In this document: positions 1 through 10,035 of the stretch, one piece after another
Numbering within the stretch: the stretch's first letter is position 1
Layout of the letters: the number at the start of each line of letters is the position of its first letter
Assembly: GCF_013408795.1 (NCBI RefSeq)
Contig: NZ_JACCCC010000001.1
Location: 1,984,001 to 2,048,000 of the forward strand
Direction of reading: 5' to 3'
Source of the DNA: Spinactinospora alkalitolerans
GTDB lineage: Bacteria; Actinomycetota; Actinomycetes; Streptosporangiales; Streptosporangiaceae
Length of the DNA stretch: 64,000 nucleotides
The notes under the pieces: model-generated
What the model saw: only the letters and a program-made list of their open reading frames with translations
Database searches by the model: none
What the model was told of the DNA's origin: nothing
Made by a program: the position numbers and the translations under genes

Positions 1-3000
1 GCCGCGGCGCTGCTGCCGTCCGGAGGCGGCGGGGCCGAGGCGTTCGCGCTTCCCCCGACCTCCGAGGTCCCCGTTCCGGTGCCGGGCGGTCCCGTGCCCG
101 GCGGCACGGTCACCGCGCTGATCCCCTACACCTTCGAGCTGCTCGACTCCCGCTCGGGCTACCCGGCCGGCATCCGCGACCCCGAGTGGCAGCAGGACGT
201 CCACCGCTCGGGCGGCGCCCCCGAACTGGTCGAGCGCGCCGCGGCGAGCCGGCTCGCCGCCGTCGGGCGCCGCATGCGCGGCGACGGTCACGCCGTGGGG
301 GTTCCCGACACGGCCGCCGCCTACCGCATGGCCCGCGACCTCGCAGCCCTGCGCGGCCTTGCCGCGCCCGGTCGGCGCGAGCTCGTCGAGGGCATGACCA
401 GCGCGCTGACCCAGGGCGAATCCTTCGGGCGGGCGCGCGCCGTCGCCGCCGCGGCCCACCGCGAGCTCGTCGGCGAGCGCCGCGGCGCGCCCGCGTCCGG
501 AGCCCCGGCATCGGGGCTCGTCGTCCACGTCACGGCGTTGCTGGCCGAGCTCGGCCTGCCGGGGCCGGACTCCCGGGGCCGGGAACGCGATCTGCGCCTC
601 GACCCGTTCCGCAACGGGCGCGACCGCGCCCGGCACGTCGCGCTGAACCGGCTCGCGGCCGCCGGCGTCTCCTACGCCGAGGAGCGCGGTGTCGCGGGCC
701 TCGGCGACGCCGAATCCCTCGGGCGGCGGTGGCGCGCCGCGTGGCGCCCCACCACCGGGGCCACGCTGGAAATGGCGGCCTGCTACGGCATCACGCTGGA
801 GTCCGCGGCCCGGGGGCGGATCTCGGCCGACCTCCGCGAGGCCGACGGCGACCTCACTCCGGCCGCGGCCGGGGCCCTGCTCGCCCGCGCCGCCGAATGC
901 GGCCTGCCGGAGCAGGTCGCCGAGCTGGGCGGGCGCATCGACTCCGCGGTCCTGCCGCGCGTCGGCCTGGCCGACGCCATCACCCTGCACGACCACGTCC
1001 ACCGCATCGTCGCGGGCCAGGTTCCCGGGATGCGCGACGTCCCCGCGTCCCTGCCGCGCCTGCGGACCCGGCTCGCCGAGGCAGCGGTCGCCTCGGTCGC
1101 GGGCATGGCCGGCAGCACCGACCTCGCCGACGCCGCGGCGCTGCTGCGCGTCGTCCGCCTCGTGCAGGCCCAGGCCGCGCTGCCGGGTGCGGTCGGACCC
1201 CGACGACTGCTCTGGCAACTGCGCGGCCTCAGCGCCGAGGGCGGCCCCCTCGCGCAGGGGGCCGCGACCGCGGCGCTGGTCCTGCTGGACGAGCTCCCGG
1301 CGGCGGACCTGGCCGACCGCCTGGAAGGCTGGCTGGACCTCGCCCGCCCGCCGGGCGTGCTCGGCAGCGAGAACGGCGGCGACCGGGGCGGCAGCGGCGG
1401 GGGCGCCGAGGGCCGAGGGAGGCGCCACGAGGGCCATGGCGGAGACGGCGACGGCGACGCCGCGGGCCATGACGGCCGGGGCCTGGCCCACCGCATCGCG
1501 GGCGCCCTGACCGTCGCGGCCCCCGTGGTCGAAGGGGACCCCGGCGTCCTCGACGCGATGAGCGGGCCGATCGAGCGCTGGCCCGACGCCGACTTCCTCG
1601 CCCGGCTGCCCGCGCTGCGCGAAGGCTACGAGGTGCTGTCCGCGGCCGCCCGCTCCCGCTTCCTTGAGACCGTCTCGGAGCGGCACGGCCACCTCTCAGC
1701 GCACGACCTCGCCGTCGACGCCGAACGGTCGGCGGCCTGGGCGGCGGCCGACCTCGCCGCCCGCTCGGTGGTCGGCGCCCTCGTCCCCGGCCTGCTGGAG
1801 CGCTGCGGCGCGGCCGCGCCGCCGGGCCCCGGTGCCCCGGGGCCCTCCGCGGCCCGCGAGGGGAGCCCCGTCTCCGCCGACGGCGGAACCGCGAACGCCA
1901 TCGGCCCGCTCGACCGGTGGCGGCTGGTCCTGGGGCGGCCGCCGAGCGAAGGCGCCGCGGCGACCGCGCACCGCGCCGCGGCCGCGCTCGACGAGCTCTA
2001 CGGGCGGGGCCACGGCGAAGGAGCGCAGACCGGGGAGGGCGGTCCCCGCGGCGGGAGCGAGCGGCCCCGGCCCTCGGCGCGCGAATGGGCCGAGGAACTG
2101 GAGGCGCTGTTCGGTTCCCGGGTCCGCGAAGAGGTCCTCGGGCGGGCCGCGCAGCGCGGGCGCGGTGACGTGCTCGACCAGCTCGACCCCGAGCACGTCA
2201 CCCCCTCCGTCGACCTGCTGGAGCACGTCCTGTCGTTGAGCGGCGCGCTTCCGGAGTCCCGGCTGGCGAAGCTGCGCCCCCTCGTCGACCGGCTGATCCG
2301 GCAACTCGTCGAACGGCTGGCGCGGCGGATGCGCCCCGCGCTGACCGGCCTGAACATGCCGCGCCCGACCCGCAGGCCCGGAGGTCGGCTGGACCTCGGC
2401 CGCACCATCCGGGCCAATCTGCACACCGCGCGGCCGGGCAACGACGGCGCGATGGTCGTCGTCCCCGAGCGGCCGGTCTTCTCCACCCGGGCCCGGCGCA
2501 GCGCCGACTGGCACGTCAACATCGTGGTCGACGTGTCGGGCTCGATGGAGCGCTCCACGATCTACGCGGCGCTCGTCGCGGCCGTCCTGCACGGTCTGCC
2601 CGCGCTGAGCGTGTCGTTCACGGCGTTCTCGACCGAGGTCGTCGACCTCACCGACCGGGTCGGCGATCCGCTCGGCCTGCTGCTGGAGGTGTCGGTCGGC
2701 GGCGGGACCGACATCGGCGCCGGACTCGCGCACGCCCGAGCGCGCGTCACGGTGCCCAACCGCACCGTCGTCGCGCTCATCACCGACTTCGAGGAGGGCG
2801 GCAACCTGTCCAGGACGCTCGGCGAGGTCGGAGCGCTGGCGGGCAGCGGAGCGCACCTGCTGGGCCTGGCGGCCCTGGACGACGCGGGCAAACCCGTCTA
2901 CAACCGCGCGCTGGCCGAGCGCTTCGTGGCCGCGGGCATGCCGGTCGCGGCGCTGTCACCGGAGGAGCTCGCCTCCTGGATCGGGGAGAGGGTGCGCGGG

Positions 3001-3003
3001 TGA
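1..3003 (+). CDS. DUF5682-VWA fusion protein (5' end outside window)
   Basis: The reading frame is open to the left edge, so the start lies upstream; a GTG at 79 is only an internal codon in this reading. The first part matches the C-terminal half of DUF5682 proteins (segments like LIPYTFELLDS, GYPAGIRDPEW, VPDTAAAYRMARDLAALRG). A Gly/Pro-rich linker follows, then a von Willebrand A domain with the metal-binding DVSGS motif encoded at 2530-2544 and GGGTD near 2698-2712. In many actinomycetes these are two separate adjacent genes, so the single frame here is a fusion. The family usually sits with a MoxR-type AAA+ ATPase and a SWIM protein; the SWIM gene follows 91 bp downstream, while the ATPase would lie outside the window. 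The function of the set is not established. Family assignment is firm, role is not. Confidence 0.82.
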   Translation, partial: AAALLPSGGGGAEAFALPPTSEVPVPVPGGPVPGGTVTALIPYTFELLDSRSGYPAGIRDPEWQQDVHRSGGAPELVERAAASRLAAVGRRMRGDGHAVGVPDTAAAYRMARDLAALRGLAAPGRRELVEGMTSALTQGESFGRARAVAAAAHRELVGERRGAPASGAPASGLVVHVTALLAELGLPGPDSRGRERDLRLDPFRNGRDRARHVALNRLAAAGVSYAEERGVAGLGDAESLGRRWRAAWRPTTGATLEMAACYGITLESAARGRISADLREADGDLTPAAAGALLARAAECGLPEQVAELGGRIDSAVLPRVGLADAITLHDHVHRIVAGQVPGMRDVPASLPRLRTRLAEAAVASVAGMAGSTDLADAAALLRVVRLVQAQAALPGAVGPRRLLWQLRGLSAEGGPLAQGAATAALVLLDELPAADLADRLEGWLDLARPPGVLGSENGGDRGGSGGGAEGRGRRHEGHGGDGDGDAAGHDGRGLAHRIAGALTVAAPVVEGDPGVLDAMSGPIERWPDADFLARLPALREGYEVLSAAARSRFLETVSERHGHLSAHDLAVDAERSAAWAAADLAARSVVGALVPGLLERCGAAAPPGPGAPGPSAAREGSPVSADGGTANAIGPLDRWRLVLGRPPSEGAAATAHRAAAALDELYGRGHGEGAQTGEGGPRGGSERPRPSAREWAEELEALFGSRVREEVLGRAAQRGRGDVLDQLDPEHVTPSVDLLEHVLSLSGALPESRLAKLRPLVDRLIRQLVERLARRMRPALTGLNMPRPTRRPGGRLDLGRTIRANLHTARPGNDGAMVVVPERPVFSTRARRSADWHVNIVVDVSGSMERSTIYAALVAAVLHGLPALSVSFTAFSTEVVDLTDRVGDPLGLLLEVSVGGGTDIGAGLAHARARVTVPNRTVVALITDFEEGGNLSRTLGEVGALAGSGAHLLGLAALDDAGKPVYNRALAERFVAAGMPVAALSPEELASWIGERVRG

Positions 3004-3094
3004 GGGACGCGCGGACGAGTGGCGTCGGTAGCGCTGACAGGGCGGCCGCCCGGGCCGGCGGTGCCGGGGCGACGGAAGGGAACGGAGGGGATCG

Positions 3095-4942
3095 ATGAGC
3101 GCCGAACGACCCCGGATCGACGCGGGACTGGCCGCCGACCTGCTCGGAGCCGCACCGGGGAGGGTCCGCAGGAAGCTCGATGCCGACCCCCGCGTCGCCG
3201 AGACCTGGGAGTGGCGGGCCGACGACGACGGCTGGAGCGTCGCAGCGGGCGGTGAGACCGTGCGGCTCGCCGCCCCCGTGCTCACCGAGGCCGCCCAGGT
3301 CGGCTGCAGCTGCCTGCTCAGCCCCCGCTGCCTGCACCTGCTCGCCGCCGTCGGCGTCCTCGACTCCGCGGGCGAGGGCGAACCGGCGGCCGGGGAACCG
3401 ACCGGGGAGCCGGCCGGCACCGGCCCGGTCGACTCCGGACCGGAGACCGGGAGCGGCGCGCTCCTCGACCTGGCGGCCCCCGTCGACATCGACGACGCCG
3501 CCGGCGAGGCCGCGCTCCTGGCCTGGTCGGCCGGTGCGGAGGTGCTCACCACCGGGGTGCGCGCGGCCGGTGCGCCGCACCGCGCCGGGCTCCTGCGGGC
3601 CGCCTCCGTCGCGCGCGCCGCGCGGTTGCCGCGGCTCGCGGCCGCCTGCACCACCGTCGCCGCGGGCGTCCGCGACGCCGCGACGCCCGCGTTCACCCTG
3701 CCCGGCTACACCGAGGCCCTGGGCGACCTCCTCGGTCTCGCCTGGCGGCTGGGAGGCGGGCCCGAGGGTCCCCGCCCCGCCGCCGTGCTCGCCGACGTCG
3801 GCGTGGGCCGCCGGTCCTACGCCGAGATCGGGACGCTGCGGCTGTACGGCCTCGCCTGCGAGCGGGTCGCCACCGGATCCGGCTATGCCGGGGTGGTCTC
3901 GCACGTCCTCGCCTCCGGCGCGGGCGGGCAGCGCGCGCTGTGGCGCATCGGCGACGTCGCTCCGGGGGGCGCGGAGCGGGTCACGGCGGCCTACCGCGGG
4001 CCGGTCGGGTTCGGCGGCGTCTCGCTGAGCCACCGCGACCTCGCCCGCTCGGGCATGGTCGCCCAGCGGGTGAGCGCCAGCGCCGACGGCCGGCTCAGCG
4101 GGGGCACGGCCACGACCGCCGCGACCTCGGGCGGCGCCACCTGGTGGGATCCGCCGCTGTCGGCGCTGTGGGAGGAGCCGTTCGCCGACCAGGTGGCGCG
4201 TGCCCTGGCGGCCCTGTCCGCGCCCGTGCACCGCACCGGGGCCGACCTGGTGTTCGCGGACCTGACGGTCGTCGGCCCGGGGGATTCCCCGGGAGAGGAC
4301 GGTTCGCTCCTGGCCACCGAGGTCGGCACGGGACGGACCGTGCTGGCCGTCGCCGCCGGCCCCGATGACCGCGTGGGCGCCGCCAACCTGGTTCGGCTCG
4401 CCGCCGACCACGGCGCCGCGCTGCGCGTCGTGGCGCGCCCGCTGCCCGGGCGGCCCGGTGCGCTGCACCTGCTGGCCGCGGCCCCGGACGCGAGCCGGCC
4501 CCTGCCCGAGTCATGGGCCGGCCGGATCAACCTCGGGCTGGACGCGCTGCCCGGCCGCCCGCCCGGACACCCCCGGACCCCGGTGGCCGACGGGGCCCGG
4601 CGCGATCCCGAATCGCCGCTCGCCCCCTGCACGCGGGTGCTGAACCGGCTGGCCGAAGGCGGCCGCTGCGCCGCCTCGGCCGCCGCCGTCGACGCCGCCG
4701 TGCCCCGGCTGCGCCGCACCCACCTTCCCGGAGCCGCCGACCTGCTCACCGAGCTCGGCGCCGCCGCCGGCGAGCGGCTGCGCACCGCCACAGGAGAGTC
4801 GGTCCCGCCGCCCCCCGACCGCCTCGCCCTGACGTGGCTGGCCGCCCTGGCCTATGCGAGCGCGGCAGCCGCCGACCTGGACCGCCGCGCCTGGATCGGA
4901 GCCACCTCCGGCCGGTCTTCTCGGCACCGTGGACCCTACTGA
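3095..4942 (+). CDS. SWIM zinc-finger protein
   Basis: A 615-residue protein with one SWIM zinc finger near the N-terminus: C71-S-C73, five residues, C79-L-H81 (CxCx5CxH). SWIM fingers bind zinc and contact DNA or protein partners. The rest is Ala/Gly-rich with no domain I recognise; residues of about 90-120 form a low-complexity Glu/Gly/Pro stretch. The ATG at 3095 is chosen because a GGAGGGG ribosome site sits 8 bases upstream. It is co-directional with the DUF5682-VWA gene and probably part of the same operon and the same uncharacterised ATPase/VWA system. No membrane segment or signal peptide is seen. Confidence 0.85.
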   Translation: MSAERPRIDAGLAADLLGAAPGRVRRKLDADPRVAETWEWRADDDGWSVAAGGETVRLAAPVLTEAAQVGCSCLLSPRCLHLLAAVGVLDSAGEGEPAAGEPTGEPAGTGPVDSGPETGSGALLDLAAPVDIDDAAGEAALLAWSAGAEVLTTGVRAAGAPHRAGLLRAASVARAARLPRLAAACTTVAAGVRDAATPAFTLPGYTEALGDLLGLAWRLGGGPEGPRPAAVLADVGVGRRSYAEIGTLRLYGLACERVATGSGYAGVVSHVLASGAGGQRALWRIGDVAPGGAERVTAAYRGPVGFGGVSLSHRDLARSGMVAQRVSASADGRLSGGTATTAATSGGATWWDPPLSALWEEPFADQVARALAALSAPVHRTGADLVFADLTVVGPGDSPGEDGSLLATEVGTGRTVLAVAAGPDDRVGAANLVRLAADHGAALRVVARPLPGRPGALHLLAAAPDASRPLPESWAGRINLGLDALPGRPPGHPRTPVADGARRDPESPLAPCTRVLNRLAEGGRCAASAAAVDAAVPRLRRTHLPGAADLLTELGAAAGERLRTATGESVPPPPDRLALTWLAALAYASAAAADLDRRAWIGATSGRSSRHRGPY

Positions 4943-5160
4943 GGTCCGCATCGGCCCGTGCCCGGCCCGAGCCGCCCGCGGCCGGACGTTCACCTCCGGC
5001 TCACCACACGGTTTTCGCGGACCCCGGTGAAGCGGCGACGGCTCTGATCCCCACGGCTTCGAGACGCGGCGCCGAACGTGTGTCCGGACCAGGCCGGATG
5101 GTGCCTTGAGGGGGCGGTTGGCGCTGCTGGGGCGGGGGTGAGGCGTTACGCTCGGGGACT

Positions 5161-6504
5161 ATGCCCGCTCTTGACACAAAAGCCATCCTCGAGGGACGCA
5201 AGCCCGGCCGTCACTCGACGGGACTGATCATCGGCATCATCGTGAGCGTCGTCTGCATGCTCCTGGTGCTCGGCTACCTGCTGCTGGGCGGCCTGGCCGG
5301 CGGCGGTGCGGTCGGCGCGCTCGGCTTCGTGGTCAGCCTGGTCGCGGCGATCATCCCGGTGGCCGTCCTGATTCCGCTGATCCTGCTGCTGGACCGGCTG
5401 GAACCCGAGCCCGGCCCCGTGCTGCTCTTCGCATTCCTGTGGGGAGCGGGCGTGGCCGTCCTGGTCTCGCTCGTCCTCAACACGATGGGCATGGAGCTCT
5501 ACACCGTGCCGCTGTTCGGCGCGGATCTGGGCTCCTACATCAGCGCGGCCGTCGGAGCCCCACTGGTGGAGGAGAGCGCCAAGGGCATCGTGCTGCTCTT
5601 CCTGCTGTGGCGGCGCCGGCACGAGATCGACTCCTACACCGACGGCGTCATCTACGCGGGCATGGTGGCGACCGGGTTCGCCTTCACCGAGAACATCTCC
5701 TACTTCCTCAGCGCGCTGTTCGAGCAGGGCTTCGCGGGTCTCGCCTTCACCTTCATCCTGCGCGGCATCATCGCCCCCTTCGGCCACCCGCTCTACACCG
5801 CGATGATCGGCCTGGGCGTCGCGCACGCGGCCATCAACCGGGGCGGCGCGCGCTTCCTCGCGCCCGTCGGCGGCTGGATCGCCGCGGTGCTGCTGCACGG
5901 GCTGTGGAACGGGTCCACGATCTTCGGCTGGATCGGCCTGGGCGTCGCCTACGTCGTGCTGCTCTTCGTGCTGATCATGATCATCGTGGTCGCCGTGCAG
6001 GACCGGCGGCGCCAGGTCGGGGCGATCGCCCACTACCTGCCGCCCTACATCTCCACCGGCCTGGTCACGCCGCCCGACATCCAGATGCTCAGCTCCATGG
6101 GCGGGCGCCGGCAGGCGCGCACCTGGGCCCAGCGGAACGCCGGTGCGCGCGGCCGCAAGGCGATGGAGGACTACCAGCTCGCGGCGACCGAGCTCGCCCT
6201 GCTGCACAACAGGCTGGACCGGGGGGTGGCGCGCCCGCAGTGGTGGCACCGCCGCGACTCGTTCCTCGCGCTCATGCACGTGGCCCGCGAGGCGTTCATC
6301 GGGTCCATGCCGCAGCAGGCCGTTCCGTCCTGGACCAGCAAACCCACCGACTCCGGTTTCCTCAACCGCTCCGACTTCTCCCACGTCATCGAGCGGGCGC
6401 GGGCGCAGCGCGAGGCGGGCGGCCGGCAGCCTCCGCCTACCGGTCAGCAGCTCCCGCCGTACTACCCGCGGCAGCAGCCTCCGGGGCCGCCGCAGGGCTG
6501 GTGA
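5161..6504 (+). CDS. PrsW-family intramembrane metalloprotease
   Basis: A 447-residue multi-pass membrane protein. Family hallmarks are visible in order: EESAK at about 137-141, FAFTEN at about 174-179, FGHPLYTA near 208 and LHGLWN near 247; the Glu and His residues are the expected metal ligands and catalytic residues. Roughly eight hydrophobic segments occupy residues 20-285; a soluble Pro/Gln-rich tail of about 160 residues follows. Bacillus PrsW cleaves the anti-sigma factor RsiW within the membrane; a comparable anti-sigma substrate is possible but none is encoded nearby. The 3' end overlaps the oppositely oriented ctaA gene by 68 bp. Confidence 0.88.
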   Translation: MPALDTKAILEGRKPGRHSTGLIIGIIVSVVCMLLVLGYLLLGGLAGGGAVGALGFVVSLVAAIIPVAVLIPLILLLDRLEPEPGPVLLFAFLWGAGVAVLVSLVLNTMGMELYTVPLFGADLGSYISAAVGAPLVEESAKGIVLLFLLWRRRHEIDSYTDGVIYAGMVATGFAFTENISYFLSALFEQGFAGLAFTFILRGIIAPFGHPLYTAMIGLGVAHAAINRGGARFLAPVGGWIAAVLLHGLWNGSTIFGWIGLGVAYVVLLFVLIMIIVVAVQDRRRQVGAIAHYLPPYISTGLVTPPDIQMLSSMGGRRQARTWAQRNAGARGRKAMEDYQLAATELALLHNRLDRGVARPQWWHRRDSFLALMHVAREAFIGSMPQQAVPSWTSKPTDSGFLNRSDFSHVIERARAQREAGGRQPPPTGQQLPPYYPRQQPPGPPQGW

Positions 6505-7516
6505 CCGCGACCCGCTCGGCGGTGCCGAAGTACAGCCGCAGGATCGCGATCCAGACCAGGGCCGAACCGAGCACGTGCAGGACCACCAGCCATTCGGGCA
6601 GGCCGAGCAGGTACTGGGCGTAGCCGATGGCGCCCTGGCCGAGGACGGCGGCCAGCAGCAGCCACGCCTGGGCGCGCACCGTACGCGGCGCGCCGGTCCT
6701 GGCGGTGAGCGCGATCAGCGCGACCGTGCCGGCCACGGTCAGCCAGGCCAGGGCGGAGTGCAGCCGGGTCACCAGCACGATGTCGAATCCCCAGCGCGGT
6801 GCGGCGGCGTCGCCGCCGTGCGGGCCGGTGCCGGTGACCACGGTGCCCGCGATCAGCAGCAGGAAGCCGATGACGACCATGGCGGCGGCCATGCGCCTGA
6901 TCGGCGGGGTGACGGTGAGCCGCAGCTCTCCCTGCGGTTCACGGCAGCGCACGTAGTAGGCGACGGTGACGATCACCACGACCATGGACAGCAGGAAGTG
7001 CGCGCCGACCGACGCGGGGTGCAGGTCGCTCCACACGGTGATGCCGCCGACCACGCCCTGGCCGAGTACGCCCACCGGGATGATGACCGCCATGGTCAGC
7101 AGGTCGCGGCGGCGGGGGCGCAGCCGCAGCGTCGCCACCAGAACGATCAAGCCGACGGCGAAGACGAGGAAGAACAGCGTCCGGTTGCCGAACTCGATGG
7201 CGGCGTTGAACGCCGAATGCTCGGTCCCCACCGGCACGAAGCTCTCCGGCGTGCACCTGGGCCACTCCGAGCAGCCCAGGCCCGAGGAGGTGACCCGCAC
7301 GGTCGCCCCGGTCACGGCGATCCCGACGTTGACGACGATGTTGCCCAGCGCCCACCAGCGCACCGATCGCGTGGTCGGCCGCCAGATGGTGCGCGCCAGC
7401 AGCACCAGGGCCAGGACCCCGGTGACGGCGAACGCGATCTGCCACGCCCACAGCGGCAGGTTGAGCAGAATGATGTCGTCCGCCGCCGATGCGGCCGACG
7501 CCGGGGAAGGATTCAT
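6437..7516 (-). CDS. ctaA: Heme A synthase, CtaA/Cox15 family
   Basis: A 359-residue integral membrane protein with about eight transmembrane segments arranged as two related halves, as in CtaA. Diagnostic segments are TGATVRVTSSGLGCSEWPRC near residues 70-90, EFGNRTLF near 110 and the histidines in SVGAHFLLS and TRLHSALAW that bind heme. The enzyme oxidises the C8 methyl of heme O to make heme A for cytochrome aa3 oxidase. The ATG at 7516 is the only sensible start; a short Ala-rich N-terminus precedes the first membrane segment. Its Ala-rich last ~23 codons run into the end of the convergent PrsW-type gene. Confidence 0.93.
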   Translation of the reverse strand: MNPSPASAASAADDIILLNLPLWAWQIAFAVTGVLALVLLARTIWRPTTRSVRWWALGNIVVNVGIAVTGATVRVTSSGLGCSEWPRCTPESFVPVGTEHSAFNAAIEFGNRTLFFLVFAVGLIVLVATLRLRPRRRDLLTMAVIIPVGVLGQGVVGGITVWSDLHPASVGAHFLLSMVVVIVTVAYYVRCREPQGELRLTVTPPIRRMAAAMVVIGFLLLIAGTVVTGTGPHGGDAAAPRWGFDIVLVTRLHSALAWLTVAGTVALIALTARTGAPRTVRAQAWLLLAAVLGQGAIGYAQYLLGLPEWLVVLHVLGSALVWIAILRLYFGTAERVAVTSPAAAPEAAAAGSTAGAADR

Positions 7517-7582
7517 ACGACAGATCGTAGTAGATCGTTTCGGTCCGGCCGTCCCAGGTCAGCGTCTTGGCGATCGCCCTGG

Positions 7583-8554
7583 TCAGTCCTGTTCCGGCTG
7601 CTCCGGCCGGTTCCTCCGCCGGCGCCTGGTTCGTTTGGTCCGCTCCGGTGGCGTCCGGGTCGCCCCCACGCTCGCGGCGACGACGCATGCCACCGCCAAC
7701 CACTGCCAGGCCGACAGGAACTCGCTCAGCAGCAGCATGCCGATCAGGGCGGCCGCCGCCGGTTCCAGGCTCATCAGGATGCCGAACACCCGCGGGGGCA
7801 TCCGGCGCAGCGCCTGCATCTCCAGCGTGTAGGGGACCACCGACGACAGCAGGCCCACGGCCAGGCCGATCAGCAGCAGCCGGGGATCCAGCAGGGCCGT
7901 CCCGCCCTCGGCGATGCCGGCCGGGGCCATCAGGAAGACGCCCACAACGCTGGCGATCGCCAGCCCCGAGGTTCCGGAGAAGCGCTGCCCGGTGGCCGCG
8001 CTGAGCAGGATGTAGCCGGCCCAGGCCACCGCTGCGAGCAGTGCGAACGCCACGCCCGCGAAGGTGACCTCGCCGTTGCCGCGGCCCAGCAGCAGCACGC
8101 CGGTCGCGGCCAGCGCCACCCACAGCAGGTCGACCCTGCGGCGCGAACCGGCGACCGCCACCGCCAGCGGGCCCAGGAACTCGATGGTGACCGCGATCCC
8201 CAGGGGGATGCGCGCGAACGACTGGTAGATCGCGTAGTTCATGGTGGCCAGCGACAGCCCGAACCCGACCACCACCAGCCAGTCGGCGCGGGTCCGGCCG
8301 CGCAGTGCCGGCCGGGCGAGCACCACCAGCACGATCGCCGAGGTGAGCAGCCGCAGCCACACCACGGCGCTGGGCGGCAGCACGCCGAACAGGTTCTTGG
8401 CGATGCCCGCGCCGAGCTGCACCGACAGGATGCCGATGAGGACCAGCCAGGTCGGCGGGATCGTCTCCCCGGCCGCGCGCGTCAGTGCGGCGGCGCTGAT
8501 CGGTCGGAACCGGAACGGAAGCCGGGACTCACCCGCGGCGGAGTTGGCGATCAC
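7583..8554 (-). CDS. EamA/DMT-family transporter (RhtA-like exporter)
   Basis: About 323 residues with ten predicted transmembrane helices in two EamA repeats. The N-terminal pattern ([25 protein letters not shown] is split over the first helix) and the second-half segment [19 protein letters not shown] are typical of RhtA-type amino-acid exporters of the drug/metabolite superfamily. The substrate cannot be read from sequence. The GTG at 8554 is preferred over an upstream TTG because AGGATG lies 7 bases in front. The C-terminus is a very basic cytoplasmic tail (RTRRRRRNR). It diverges from arcA, with about 118 bp shared between the two starts. Confidence 0.85.
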   Translation of the reverse strand: MIANSAAGESRLPFRFRPISAAALTRAAGETIPPTWLVLIGILSVQLGAGIAKNLFGVLPPSAVVWLRLLTSAIVLVVLARPALRGRTRADWLVVVGFGLSLATMNYAIYQSFARIPLGIAVTIEFLGPLAVAVAGSRRRVDLLWVALAATGVLLLGRGNGEVTFAGVAFALLAAVAWAGYILLSAATGQRFSGTSGLAIASVVGVFLMAPAGIAEGGTALLDPRLLLIGLAVGLLSSVVPYTLEMQALRRMPPRVFGILMSLEPAAAALIGMLLLSEFLSAWQWLAVACVVAASVGATRTPPERTKRTRRRRRNRPEQPEQD

Positions 8555-8672
8555 AACCAATCATCCTATGAACCGCCCGAAACGGATCGCCACGGATTAT
8601 CCGCATCCGGAGGGGGCGCCGCGGGGAACGCTGAGAGAAACTCGTAGGGGAACCGAGAAAGAGCGAGGGACC

Positions 8673-9893
8673 ATGGCCTTTTCCGTCAAGTCCGAGGTCG
8701 GCCGGCTTCGGCAGGTCATCGTGCACCGGCCCGACCTGGAGCTCAAACGGCTCACCCCGTCCAACAGGGAGGCCCTGCTCTTCGACGACGTCCTGTGGGT
8801 GCGCCGCGCCCGCGAGGAGCACGACGCGTTCGCCGACCAGTTGCGCGACCGCGGCGCCGAGGTGCACGTCTTCCACGAGCTCCTGCAGGACGTGCTGGAC
8901 ATTCCCGAGGCCAGGTCCTACATCCTCGACCAGGTGCTCAACGAGCGCTTCTACGGCACGCTGGCCATCGACGCGATCCGCAGCACCTTCGACGCCATGG
9001 ACCCGGAGACGCTGCGCAGGTTCCTCATCGGCGGCATCACCAAGCGCGAAATCCTGGAGCGGATGGAGGAGCCGAAGTCGGTCTGGTTCCACACCCTGCC
9101 CCTGGACGGCTTCGTGCTGACCCCGCTGCCCAACCACATCTTCACCCGCGACACCTCGTGCTGGATCTACGGAGGGGTGTCCATCAACGCCATGCGCAAG
9201 AAGGCGCGCATGCGCGAGACGACGCACTACGAGGCCGTCTACAAGTGGCATCCGCTGTTCGCCCAAGCCGACTTCCAGGTCTGGGCGCCGGGCCGGGCCT
9301 GGGCGCCGGCCACCATCGAGGGCGGCGACGTCATGCCGATCGGCAACGGCTCGGTCGTCATCGGCCTGAGCGAGCGCACCCAGTCCCAGTCCGTCGAGCT
9401 GCTCGCGCACGAGCTGTTCGCCCGGGGCGGCGCCGAACGCATCCTGGGCATCTGGATGCCCAAGGCGCGCGCGGTGATGCACCTGGACACCGTCATGACC
9501 AATGTCGACCACGGCGTCTTCACCAAGTACGCGGGCCTGGGCATGCTCCCGTCCTACACGATCGAGCCCGGTGACAACGAGAAGGAGCTCAAGGTCACCG
9601 ACCACGCGCCCGAGGACATGCACGGGGCGATCGCCGCCGCGGCCGGCCTCGACGACATCAAGGTCCTCACGCCGACGCAGGACGTGTTCTCCTCCGAGCG
9701 CGAGCAGTGGGACGACGGGTGCAACGTCTTCGCCGTCGAGCCCGGCGTGGTCCTCTCCTACGAGCGCAACGTCACCTCGAACACCTACCTGCGCAAGAAC
9801 GGGATCGAGGTCATCACCGTCCGCGGCAGCGAGCTCGGCCGCGGACGGGGTGGACCGCACTGCATGACCTGCCCGATCGAGCGGGACGCCTGA
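8673..9893 (+). CDS. arcA: Arginine deiminase
   Basis: A 406-residue cytoplasmic enzyme converting arginine to citrulline and ammonia. The guanidine-modifying fold's active-site residues are all present: FTRD with Asp160, EGGD from Glu216, HLDT with His270 and Asp272, and the nucleophile Cys397 in GPHCMTCP. Length fits the family (about 405-415). The ATG at 8673 follows GAGGGA; longer in-frame extensions upstream do not look like protein. It is followed by ornithine carbamoyltransferase, giving the first two steps of the arginine deiminase pathway; carbamate kinase (arcC) is not in the window. Confidence 0.96.
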   Translation: MAFSVKSEVGRLRQVIVHRPDLELKRLTPSNREALLFDDVLWVRRAREEHDAFADQLRDRGAEVHVFHELLQDVLDIPEARSYILDQVLNERFYGTLAIDAIRSTFDAMDPETLRRFLIGGITKREILERMEEPKSVWFHTLPLDGFVLTPLPNHIFTRDTSCWIYGGVSINAMRKKARMRETTHYEAVYKWHPLFAQADFQVWAPGRAWAPATIEGGDVMPIGNGSVVIGLSERTQSQSVELLAHELFARGGAERILGIWMPKARAVMHLDTVMTNVDHGVFTKYAGLGMLPSYTIEPGDNEKELKVTDHAPEDMHGAIAAAAGLDDIKVLTPTQDVFSSEREQWDDGCNVFAVEPGVVLSYERNVTSNTYLRKNGIEVITVRGSELGRGRGGPHCMTCPIERDA

Positions 9894-10035
9894 CTCTCTC
9901 GAATTTCTATTCGGAGATGTGTATATTCTTCCAGGTGGGGGTCCGGCGCCACCCGCTGCACCGTTCGCCGACCGCCCCGGCCCGGCCCGCCCGGCGGGCC
10001 GCACACTTCGAGGGACGCTGGAGGGACCCGCCGCG

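Noticed and set aside
9919-10035. Upstream GTG start for ornithine carbamoyltransferase
   Set aside because: It would add a Pro/Gly-rich stretch not found in the family; ATG 10036 gives the normal N-terminus.
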